From Acidobacteriota bacterium (lineage in GTDB: Bacteria > Acidobacteriota > Terriglobia > Terriglobales > Acidobacteriaceae): a stretch of DNA of 59,373 bases. Location: NCBI GenBank assembly GCA_003225005.1, contig QIAN01000027.1, positions 1-59,373 on the forward strand, in the 5' to 3' direction. The notes under the pieces are model-generated. The model worked only from the letters and a program-made list of their open reading frames with translations, was not told the origin of the DNA and did not search any database. The position numbers and the translations under genes are program-made. This document shows positions 18,331 through 26,138 of this stretch, one piece after another (the stretch's first letter is position 1; each line of letters begins with the position of its first letter).

Positions 18331-19107
18331 TCAGGCCAGCAACTTCTGAAGGCTTGCCTTGTTTACGATGAGCAGCCTGGAACCATGAACTTCCACGAGA
18401 CGCTTGCGCTTAAACTCCGCAAACAGGCGCGTCACGGTCTCGCGGGAGGTGCCAACCACGTCAGCAATTTCTTCGTGAGTGAGAATCAACTTCGCTCGCG
18501 CGTGGCCGTGATCGTGATCCTGGTCCGCGGTCAGATCCAACAGGAAGCGAGCCAGCTTTCCTTCCGCCGACCCCGAGAGTCCAAGGTAGCGAACCTCGCG
18601 ATAGGTGGCATGATAGATATCGCTGAGTGTCTCCGCGACCCTCAGACCCACCTCGCCATGCGCCCGCACAAAGTCCCGAAAGGGTCTCCGGGAGATGAAA
18701 CTGGCCTGAACAGGCTCGAGCGCTTCGGCTGTGGTCTCATAACGTTTTCCGGAGATCGTTCCAGGTAGGCCTACGACGTCTCCTGGGGTCGCCAAGTGCA
18801 GAATCAACGATTTGCCGTCAAACGAATTGGCAGACAGCTTCACGCTACCCTCATAAATCACGAAAATGCCGCGGGGAGCCTGGCCTTCGGCGAAAAGAAT
18901 CTCGCCTTTGCGATAGGCTGCAGACAACGATATGGCAGCGAGTTCCGCCCGCACAGCTTGGGGCAGATTGCGGAAGAGACGGTCTTTTGGCAGCGGATAG
19001 GGTATGTGATTCTCAACAACTTCTAGGCCGTACGGCGTTTTCACCTTTTCCGTGGGGCTCCTCATACGCCTCTTTTTCCTGGGAATGACGAGCATCCGAT
19101 CGGTCAC
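18331..19107 (-). CDS. CRP/FNR-superfamily transcription regulator, CRP-type DNA recognition
   Basis: A 258-residue regulator. The sensor beta-roll spans ~60-155 (FAEGQAPRGIFVIYEGSVKL, then LHLATPGDVVGLPG). The dimer helix follows, then a C-terminal winged helix containing EEIADVVGTSRETVTRLF. The recognition helix SRETVTR keeps Arg, Glu and Arg at the positions that in CRP contact TGTGA. No N-terminal cysteine cluster is present, so it is not an FNR-type Fe-S oxygen sensor. The CRP cAMP-contact Arg-Ser is not evident in the GKRYETTAEAL region, so the effector is unknown. The start GTG at 19107 follows GGGAGGTAGG; the frame is open further upstream but looks non-coding. It probably controls the two neighbouring TGTGA-N6-TCACA promoters. 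Confidence 0.88.
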   Translation of the reverse strand: MTDRMLVIPRKKRRMRSPTEKVKTPYGLEVVENHIPYPLPKDRLFRNLPQAVRAELAAISLSAAYRKGEILFAEGQAPRGIFVIYEGSVKLSANSFDGKSLILHLATPGDVVGLPGTISGKRYETTAEALEPVQASFISRRPFRDFVRAHGEVGLRVAETLSDIYHATYREVRYLGLSGSAEGKLARFLLDLTADQDHDHGHARAKLILTHEEIADVVGTSRETVTRLFAEFKRKRLVEVHGSRLLIVNKASLQKLLA

Positions 19108-19334
19108 TTTCCTACCTCCCGGGGCGACTTGATTTCGCCGCCTCCCTGTTTCTATTGATAGACCTGCCAGGGCACTTCGCCTGTGATCCCACTCACTGCT
19201 ATCGATGACCGGGGACACGGCAGGCATTCCAGTGGAAGGTCCAAGATAGTTGAATAAGCAAGTGACCCAGGCCGAGGGCAGTAGAAACGAAGGCCCCCCA
19301 GTTGTCCTCCACTGTACGAGTCTCCTGATGGTAA

Positions 19335-19571
19335 ACGATTGGCTTTTCGATCCGTCGGGCAGCCCTCGGTCTTTATCCGCGCCTGCTGCCGTCCACGACC
19401 GCGCCCCAATATGACATCACTGTCGAGAAGGCCCTCTCTGGACCGCACACTCTGCGCGTTGGGCTTGCATGGTGGGCGTTCGGCATGTGCATGGCCTTCA
19501 CCAATTTCGTCATCGTGTCCCGCATGTTCCGGGGGAAGGTTTCCCTGGAGAGTGGCGGCTACGGGCACTGA
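19335..19571 (+). pseudogene. cydB: 3' remnant of cytochrome bd oxidase subunit II
   Basis: In the frame of base 19413 the plus strand reads ALGLYPRLLPSTTAPQYDI, then SGPHTLRVGLAWWAFGM, TNFVIVSRMFRGKV and a stop at 19569-19571. This matches the last quarter of CydB, including the FPxLLPST segment and the last membrane helix. An in-frame stop at 19332-19334 bounds it upstream, and the rest of cydB and all of cydA are missing. The locus therefore once carried a bd-type oxygen reductase between the regulator and the PFOR gene. A small hydrophobic relic could still be translated, but no start is evident. Confidence 0.7.
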
Positions 19572-19674
19572 GCAATGCTCTTTGTCTGTCTACCCATTCT
19601 GGTTCAGGGCCGAGGTGACTAAGAAAACCCCAGTTTGATGATTCTCATCCTTCCCGCTTCTCATTCTTTTCGTT

Positions 19675-19690
19675 TGTGACTTGAATCACA
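19675..19690. promoter_or_regulatory. CRP-type operator TGTGA-N6-TCACA upstream of the PFOR gene
   Basis: A perfect palindrome, TGTGACTTGAATCACA, the same consensus as at 18252-18267. A weaker -10-like GACAAT lies at 19713-19718, 22 bases downstream. This is nearly the same spacing as at the decaheme promoter (21 bases) and would again put the operator near -41.5. The PFOR start codon at 19800 lies 110 bases further on. Confidence 0.8.
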
Positions 19691-19799
19691 CGCCTGTGTG
19701 AGCCAGGTTCCCGACAATATCACCTCGTTCCAGCATGCTTTATATGACCGTTCCCCGAAAGCGGTCGTAGGGTTTCGGAGGAGTCCGGAAGGGAATGTC

Positions 19800-22700
19800 A
19801 TGCCGCGTAAGTTCAAGACCATGGACGCCAACGAGGCAGTCGCAAATATTGCCTACCGCCTCAATGAGATCATTGCCATTTATCCAATCACGCCGTCGTC
19901 TACCATGGGCGAATGGGCGGACCAATGGTCGACGGAAGGCGTGCCCAACATCTGGGGCAGTGTGCCCCACGTGGTTGAAATGCAAAGCGAAGGTGGTGCC
20001 GCCGGAGCCGTTCATGGTGCTCTGCAGACCGGAGCCCTGGCCACCACTTTCACTGCTTCGCAGGGCCTGCTGCTGATGATCCCCAACATGAATAAGATCG
20101 CAGGTGAACTTACGCCTACGGCATTTCACGTCACCGCCCGCACCGTAGCCGCCCACGCGCTCTCGATTTTCGGCGACCACTCGGATGTGATGTCTTGCAG
20201 AACTACGGGGTTCGCGATGCTCTGCTCCAACTCTGTCCAGGAGGCCATGGACTTAGCGCTCATCGCTCATGCCGCCGCTCTCGAATCCCGTATCCCTTTC
20301 TTGCATTTCTTTGACGGCTTCCGCACTTCGCATGAAGTCAACAAAATCGAGATGCTCACCGAAGACGACATGCGCGCCCTTATCAACATGGATCGCGTCT
20401 TCGAGCATCGGCAGCGCGCGCTTTCTCCAGACCATCCGGTGTTGCGCGGTACCGCACAAAATCCTGACGTCTACTTTCAGGCGCGTGAAGCCGGCAGTCC
20501 TTACTACGAGGCCTGCCCGGATAAGGTCCAGGCGGTAATGGACAAGTTTTCTCAGGTCGTGGGGCGTTCGTATCACCTGTTCGACTACGTGGGAGCCCCC
20601 GATGCCGAGCGCGTTATCGTCATGATGGGTTCCGGTGCAGAGACCGCCCACCAGACGGTGGAGCATCTGAACCGAAGCGGCGAGAGAGTTGGCTTGCTGA
20701 AAGTCCGGCTGTACCGCCCGTTTTCTGTCAAGCGATTGATCGAGTCTCTTCCCGCAACCGTGCACGAGATTGCCGTCCTTGATCGTACCAAGGAAGCTGG
20801 CGCCGCGAGAGAGCCGCTCTATCTTGACGTGGCCAACGCTATTCAAGAAGGAATCAAGTTGGGCTATGGAACGCTGAGGATCGCGCCGGAAATCATCGGT
20901 GGTCGCTACGGTCTCTCTTCAAAAGAATTCACGCCCGCAATGGTCAAAGCGGTTTACGACAACTTGGCCGAGACGAAGCCCAAGGACCACTTCACGATCG
21001 GCATTCAAGACGACGTGAGCCATACCAGTCTGGATTACGATTCCGATCTTTCCATCGAGCCAGAGAATGTGGTGCGAGCCATGTTCTACGGCCTGGGCGC
21101 GGATGGTACTGTTGGAGCCAACAAGAACTCCATCAAGATCATCGGCGAGAATACCGAGAACTACGCGCAGGGCTACTTCGTCTACGACTCCAAGAAGTCT
21201 GGCGCGATGACCGTTTCGCACCTGCGTTTCGGTCCCCAGCCGGTCCGATCAAGCTACCTGATTTACAAGGCCAACTTCGTGGCCTGCCATCAATGGATTT
21301 TCCTCGAGCGCTATGACATGCTCAGCACCCTGGTTCCGGGCGGCGTTTTCCTGCTCAATAGTCCTTTTGGGCCGGACCAGGTTTGGGACCATTTGCCGCG
21401 TGAAGTCCAGACGCAATTGATCGCCAAGAAGGCCAAGTTTTACGTAATTGACGCCTATCAGGTGGCGCGCGAGACGGGCATGGGCTCGCGCATGAACACC
21501 ATCATGCAAGCGTGCTTCTTCGCTATCTCCAAGGTTCTGCCTCGCGAAGAGGCCATTGAAGCCATTCGCAAGTCCATCCGCGATACTTACGGCAAGAAGG
21601 GTGAGGAGGTCGTACGGCAAAACCTGCGCGCCGTAGACGAGACATTGGCACATCTATTCGAGGTCAGCGTGCCGGAGAAGGTCACCAGCCAAACCGAAAT
21701 GCCAGCCCCGTTCTCTGCGCAGGCTCCAAAGTTTGAGCGTGATGTGCTCGGCGTTATCTACGCGGGCCACGGCGATGAGATACCCGTGAGCGCTTTCCGA
21801 GCCGATGGAACCTTTCCTACCGGCACCGCCAAATGGGAAAAGCGCAACATCGCGCTCGAGATTCCTGTCTGGGATACAAAGACGTGTATCCAGTGCGGCA
21901 AGTGCGCGATGGTGTGCCCCCACGCCGTGATCCGTATCAAGGTCTACGACTCAAAGGATCTCGACGGTGCGCCTGCAACTTTCAAGTCTACCGCCGCACG
22001 CGACAAGGAATGGCAGGATCTGAAGTACACCATCCAGGTCGCGCCAGAAGACTGCACCGGATGCGGCATCTGCGTCGATATCTGTCCCGCCAAGAACAAG
22101 AGCGAGACGCGCCTGAAAGCTATCAACATGGCGCCGCAGCCTCCGCTGCGCGCCCCGGAGCGGGAGAACTGGGAATTCTTCCTCAAGATTCCAGAGCGTG
22201 ATCGCCGAAAGATCAAGATCACGAATATCCGCCAGCAACAGGTGCAGGAGCCTTTGTTTGAATTTTCCGGGGCATGTTCCGGGTGCGGCGAGACGCCATA
22301 TCTGAAGCTGGTTTCGCAGCTCTTTGGGGACCGGGCAGTGATCGCCAATGCGACCGGCTGCTCTTCCATCTACGGCGGCAACCTGCCGACGACCCCGTGG
22401 GCTAAGAATGCCGACGGCCGCGGGCCGGCTTGGTCGAACTCGCTTTTCGAGGACAATGCTGAGTTCGGCTTGGGCTTCCGGGTTTCGATTGACAAGCAGA
22501 CCGAATTCGCCCGTGAGTTGGTGCGCCGTCTGGCGGGGCCAATCGGAGAAGAACTCGTCACCGCTTTGCTGACAGCACCGCAGAAAGACGAGGCAGACAT
22601 TTTTGAGCAGCGGCAGCGCGTCGACCTGCTGAAGGAAAAGCTACGGGGTCTGAACTGCCCTGAAGGAAAGCACCTGCTGGCTCTCGTGGACATGCTGGTG

Positions 22701-23414
22701 AAAAAGAGCGTTTGGATCGTCGGCGGCGACGGCTGGGCTTACGACATCGGTTACGGAGGTCTGGACCACGTGCTGGCCAGCGGACGCAACGTGAACCTGT
22801 TGGTCCTCGACACCGAGGTCTATTCCAACACGGGCGGCCAGGCCTCGAAATCCACCCCGCGCGGGGCAGTCGCCAAGTTCGCAGCAGGAGGCAAACCGGC
22901 GCCAAAGAAAGACCTTGGGCTGATGGCCATGAGTTACGGCAATGTCTATGTGGCAAGTGTTGCTATGGGCGCAAAGGACGAACACACGCTCAAGGCGTTC
23001 CTCGAAGCGGAAGCCTACGACGGCCCCAGCCTCATCATTGCTTACTCACACTGCATCGCGCACGGCATCAACATGACAATGGCAATGTCAGACCAGAAGG
23101 TCGCGGTTGACTCGGGTCAGTGGCTGCTCTATCGCCACCATCCGGAGCGTACCCTCGCCGGTGAGAATCCTCTGGCGCTTGACTCCCGCGCCCCCACGCG
23201 CAAAGTCCGAGACTTTCTACAACAACAGGCGCGCTTCAAGATGCTCCACAAGAGTAGGCCTGAAGATGCCAAGCGGTTGTGGCAGCAGGCACAGCAGGAT
23301 GCTGAGATTCGCTATCGCCTGTACGAGTATTTGGCGCAGCGCAAACCAGAGCAGGCAGCAGCTCCGGCAGAGACGCGCCACGATCACCCCGAGCCAGTGG
23401 CGGCTCGAAAATAG
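19800..23414 (+). CDS. nifJ: Pyruvate:ferredoxin (flavodoxin) oxidoreductase, single-chain
   Basis: Oxidatively decarboxylates pyruvate to acetyl-CoA and passes low-potential electrons to ferredoxin or flavodoxin. A single 1204-residue chain holds all domains in order: the N-terminal pyrimidine-binding domain with IIAIYPITPSSTMGEWA; the ferredoxin domain with CIQCGKCAMVCP (Cys from 696) and CTGCGICVDICP (from 752); the proximal cluster CSGCGE (826); and the TPP domain with GDGWAYDIGYGG and VYSNTGGQASKSTP. The start at 19800 follows GGAAGGG and fits the usual length; the frame is open to 19698 but the extra 34 residues look spurious. It is followed by the DHOD-like gene after 28 bases. Confidence 0.96.
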   Translation: MPRKFKTMDANEAVANIAYRLNEIIAIYPITPSSTMGEWADQWSTEGVPNIWGSVPHVVEMQSEGGAAGAVHGALQTGALATTFTASQGLLLMIPNMNKIAGELTPTAFHVTARTVAAHALSIFGDHSDVMSCRTTGFAMLCSNSVQEAMDLALIAHAAALESRIPFLHFFDGFRTSHEVNKIEMLTEDDMRALINMDRVFEHRQRALSPDHPVLRGTAQNPDVYFQAREAGSPYYEACPDKVQAVMDKFSQVVGRSYHLFDYVGAPDAERVIVMMGSGAETAHQTVEHLNRSGERVGLLKVRLYRPFSVKRLIESLPATVHEIAVLDRTKEAGAAREPLYLDVANAIQEGIKLGYGTLRIAPEIIGGRYGLSSKEFTPAMVKAVYDNLAETKPKDHFTIGIQDDVSHTSLDYDSDLSIEPENVVRAMFYGLGADGTVGANKNSIKIIGENTENYAQGYFVYDSKKSGAMTVSHLRFGPQPVRSSYLIYKANFVACHQWIFLERYDMLSTLVPGGVFLLNSPFGPDQVWDHLPREVQTQLIAKKAKFYVIDAYQVARETGMGSRMNTIMQACFFAISKVLPREEAIEAIRKSIRDTYGKKGEEVVRQNLRAVDETLAHLFEVSVPEKVTSQTEMPAPFSAQAPKFERDVLGVIYAGHGDEIPVSAFRADGTFPTGTAKWEKRNIALEIPVWDTKTCIQCGKCAMVCPHAVIRIKVYDSKDLDGAPATFKSTAARDKEWQDLKYTIQVAPEDCTGCGICVDICPAKNKSETRLKAINMAPQPPLRAPERENWEFFLKIPERDRRKIKITNIRQQQVQEPLFEFSGACSGCGETPYLKLVSQLFGDRAVIANATGCSSIYGGNLPTTPWAKNADGRGPAWSNSLFEDNAEFGLGFRVSIDKQTEFARELVRRLAGPIGEELVTALLTAPQKDEADIFEQRQRVDLLKEKLRGLNCPEGKHLLALVDMLVKKSVWIVGGDGWAYDIGYGGLDHVLASGRNVNLLVLDTEVYSNTGGQASKSTPRGAVAKFAAGGKPAPKKDLGLMAMSYGNVYVASVAMGAKDEHTLKAFLEAEAYDGPSLIIAYSHCIAHGINMTMAMSDQKVAVDSGQWLLYRHHPERTLAGENPLALDSRAPTRKVRDFLQQQARFKMLHKSRPEDAKRLWQQAQQDAEIRYRLYEYLAQRKPEQAAAPAETRHDHPEPVAARK

Positions 23415-23442
23415 CGGCTCGCCTTAGAAAGGAGGGAACATC

Positions 23443-24480
23443 ATGGACCTAAACACAAAATATCTTGGCATGCAGCTGCGCACACCGCTGGTCGCCTCCG
23501 CATCCCCGATTTCGCAGGAAATCAGCGGAATCCGCGGTCTCGAAGATGCCGGCGCCTCGGCCGTCGTGCTCTACTCCCTGTTCGAAGAACAACTGCATCA
23601 GGAGGGCCTTGAGCTCGAACATCATCTGAACGCCGGTACAGAGAGCTTTGCCGAGTCCCTCACTTATTTTCCCCAGTCCAGCGAATTCCGCACCGACCCC
23701 GATGGCTATCTGAATCACATTCGGAAAGCCAAAGATGCGGTAGACATTCCGATTATCGCCAGCCTCAATGGTGCGACCCTGGGCGGTTGGGCTAAGTATG
23801 CTAAGCAGATCGAGCAAGCCGGAGCCGACGCCATCGAGTGCAATATCTACTTCATTCCGACAAGCATGGACATCTCTGGTTCGGAAGTAGAAAGGATCTA
23901 TATTGACATCCTCCGGGAAGTAAAGATTTCCGTTCACATTCCTGTAGCTGTCAAGCTCAGTCCGTTTTTCAGCAACATGGCCCACATGGCCAAGCGGCTG
24001 GACGACACCGGTGCAGACGGCTTGGTGCTGTTCAACCGCTTCTATCAGCCCGATATCGACCTCGACGAATTAGAAATTAAACCTAGCGTGCTTCTCAGCA
24101 GCCCGCAAGAGTTACGGCTGCCCCTGACCTGGATTGGCATTCTCTATAGCCGCATCCGTGCCAACCTGGCAGCGAGCAGTGGTGTACATGGCCACGAAGA
24201 CGTGATCAAGCTGCTCCTGAGCGGCGCCGATGTCACCATGCTGTGCTCCACTCTGTTGCGCAACGGAATCAGCCATCTGCGTCATATCGAAGACGGTGTT
24301 CGAGAGTGGATGGAAGATCACGAATATGAGTCTGTTTGCCAGATGCAAGGCAGCATGAGCCAGATCCGCTGCCCCGATCCGGGAGCCTTCGAACGCGCTC
24401 AGTACATGCGAGCGGTAAAAGGCATGCAGCAAGTGCTGGTAACCGGCCGAGAGGCATGGAGAGTCTTGAGCGGCGAATAG
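23443..24480 (+). CDS. Dihydroorotate dehydrogenase-like FMN protein
   Basis: A 345-residue protein of the class-1 dihydroorotate dehydrogenase superfamily. It opens NTKYLGMQLRTPLVASASP, with barrel segments at DIPIIASLNGATLGGW, ADAIECNIYF, PVAVKLSPFF and DGLVLFNRFYQPD. AAAGGAGG lies seven bases before the ATG. Such genes are often found directly after single-chain PFOR genes, and the true substrate of that subgroup is not established. A role in pyrimidine synthesis should not be assumed, as no other pyr genes are nearby. It is likely co-transcribed with nifJ from the CRP-type promoter. Confidence 0.85.
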   Translation: MDLNTKYLGMQLRTPLVASASPISQEISGIRGLEDAGASAVVLYSLFEEQLHQEGLELEHHLNAGTESFAESLTYFPQSSEFRTDPDGYLNHIRKAKDAVDIPIIASLNGATLGGWAKYAKQIEQAGADAIECNIYFIPTSMDISGSEVERIYIDILREVKISVHIPVAVKLSPFFSNMAHMAKRLDDTGADGLVLFNRFYQPDIDLDELEIKPSVLLSSPQELRLPLTWIGILYSRIRANLAASSGVHGHEDVIKLLLSGADVTMLCSTLLRNGISHLRHIEDGVREWMEDHEYESVCQMQGSMSQIRCPDPGAFERAQYMRAVKGMQQVLVTGREAWRVLSGE

Positions 24481-24531
24481 CCGTGCGTACGCGAGAGTCG
24501 AAACCATCGCACCTGAGCCGAACAATGTGTC

Positions 24532-24952
24532 CTATTTCCTGAGCGAAGGGTGGTTTTTCGTGATCGAGTCTTCGACTTCGCCGTAAAACTGGGACGCCTG
24601 GACGAGGATCTCGTTTGCTTCCTCTCGGTAGCGACGTTGGGGAAGGTGTAGTCGATAGTATTTCGCTTTCGGCGGTAGGTCTCGAAGTAGTCGGCATACT
24701 TGTGAGCAGGTTTTCCCAACGCAAGTTGCCCGACCTGGCTCATGATCCGATATCCCGCGCAAGCAATGGCCATATTCGCGGCCTGGAGTGCAGCGTTGTA
24801 AGCGGTCGCGAATCTTCGGTCTGCCGAAAGGGCTGTGCAATGCCTGCGGCTGCCAGGTCGCGGGCGATCAGGGTCCGCATGTTGTCCAATTCCTTCCTGG
24901 AGGTCTTGTGTCGCTGGGCTTCCTTATTTGCCAACAATTTCGTGCAAGTCAC
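24532..24952 (-). pseudogene. Decayed HEPN-domain gene (toxin-type partner)
   Basis: Minus-strand pieces in three frames join into one HEPN-like protein: KTSRKELDNMRTLIARDLA in the frame from 24952; then, after a shift near 24838, ALSADRRFATAYNAALQAA, IACAGYRIMSQVG and YFETYRRKRNTIDY; then, after another shift near 24640, EANEILVQASQFYGEVED to a stop at 24532. A short in-frame deletion also seems to follow MSQVG. With at least two frameshifts the gene is dead. HEPN proteins of this type pair with MNT nucleotidyltransferases as toxin-antitoxin systems, and the partner's remnant directly precedes it. Confidence 0.75.
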
Positions 24953-25142
24953 TTTGACCTCCTTTCACAAACTGTTTCCGTCCCCGCAAGACAGTGGTGA
25001 GGAAATGGTCGCGCGATTTGATTTTTTTCCGGAACTCCTCTGGTGAGTAGGTGGTCACGTTGACCTCTCTTCCGAGGCGCCGCTCCGCCGGAGACAGGTC
25101 AGCGAGCCCTGCTTTGCGGGTCTTGCCAGGGCTTGGTTGCAC
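24924..25142 (-). pseudogene. C-terminal remnant of an MNT-type nucleotidyltransferase/regulator
   Basis: An open minus-strand stretch reads LSPAERRLGREVNVTTYSP, then EEFRKKIKSRDHFLTTVLR, and ends in LHEIVGK. This is the usual C-terminus of nucleotidyltransferase-fold antitoxins found before HEPN genes. The N-terminal half with the GSxxxGxxxxxSDxD active site is missing. Its end overlaps the start of the HEPN remnant, as in intact pairs. Confidence 0.65.
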
Positions 25143-25218
25143 GCTCTAATTTCAACGGCGAAGAAGCCCTCTCCGAATTCTTGCTGGAGAAATAGCGGAC
25201 CGCAAGCGGGCCTCGGAT

Positions 25219-26046
25219 TCACTCTTTTAGATCAACATGCTGGACGCCTTCAATTGAGCGTCCCAGGAAGCGCTGGCCAAGCCGCTGGAATTTCTCCACG
25301 CTATCGGTGGCGAAAAACTTGAGGCGAGCCTGTGCGCGGCGTTCATCTTCGCCGTCGTCAACTTGCGGCAGGAGCGCCCGCATGCGGCGGGCAACGGCTC
25401 TCGCCGTAGATTCGGCTGAATCCACGATCGTGACGTGAGCGGGGGCAACACTCTGCAAAAGCGGCTTGAGCAGAGGGTAGTGCGTGCAACCGAGGACCAG
25501 GACGTCAGCGTCCTCGAATTCCCCTTGGAACGCTTCACCCAGGTAGATGCCGGCAACCTGCTTGGTTACGGGATGCTCGACCCATCCTTCTTCAACCAGC
25601 GGAACCAGCAAAGGGCAAGCTTTCTCCGTTGCCTGCATTCCGCGTGCAGCCAGCGCCTTTGAGTAAGCCTGGCTGCTGACCGTGGCTTCGGTTCCGATGA
25701 CCACGATTCGTTTATTCTTGCTCACTGCGGCTGCCGAGTCGGCCCCCGGCTCGACTACTCCAATCACAGGCACGTGGGTGGCAGCGGTAATGCGGTCAAG
25801 CGCGAGCGCCGTGGCTGTGTTGCAAGCGATCACCAGCAACTGGGCGCCATGAGACTCGAGGTAGTGCGACGAGTCCACTGCATACCGAGCTACGGTATCC
25901 ACCGACTTAGAACCGTAGGGCAGACGCGCCGTGTCCCCAAAGTAGATGAAGTCCGCTCCAGCAATTACTTCAAGTAACGCTTTAAGGACAGTGAGGCCGC
26001 CGAAACCAGAATCGAATACGCCGATGCTCGGACGTCGCTTGGACAT
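25219..26046 (-). CDS. murI: Glutamate racemase
   Basis: Interconverts L- and D-glutamate, supplying D-Glu for peptidoglycan. The 275-residue protein opens PSIGVFDSGFGGLTVLKAL, with the two catalytic cysteines in VIACNTATALAL and VLGCTHYPLLKPL, and IYFGDTARLPYGSKS between them. The start is taken at 26046 (MSKRRPS), since the family begins just before the first strand; an ATG at 26094 would add 16 atypical residues. The Shine-Dalgarno is weak. It is monocistronic, downstream of the iron-transport operon on the same strand after a 92-base gap. Confidence 0.95.
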   Translation of the reverse strand: MSKRRPSIGVFDSGFGGLTVLKALLEVIAGADFIYFGDTARLPYGSKSVDTVARYAVDSSHYLESHGAQLLVIACNTATALALDRITAATHVPVIGVVEPGADSAAAVSKNKRIVVIGTEATVSSQAYSKALAARGMQATEKACPLLVPLVEEGWVEHPVTKQVAGIYLGEAFQGEFEDADVLVLGCTHYPLLKPLLQSVAPAHVTIVDSAESTARAVARRMRALLPQVDDGEDERRAQARLKFFATDSVEKFQRLGQRFLGRSIEGVQHVDLKE

Positions 26047-26138
26047 GCTTTGATTGTGATCATAACGTGTTGTTCGATGCGCCCAGGTGATCAAGCGGAT
26101 GCGCTGACGAACTGAGCCCTGGAGTAAGGGATTTCCCC

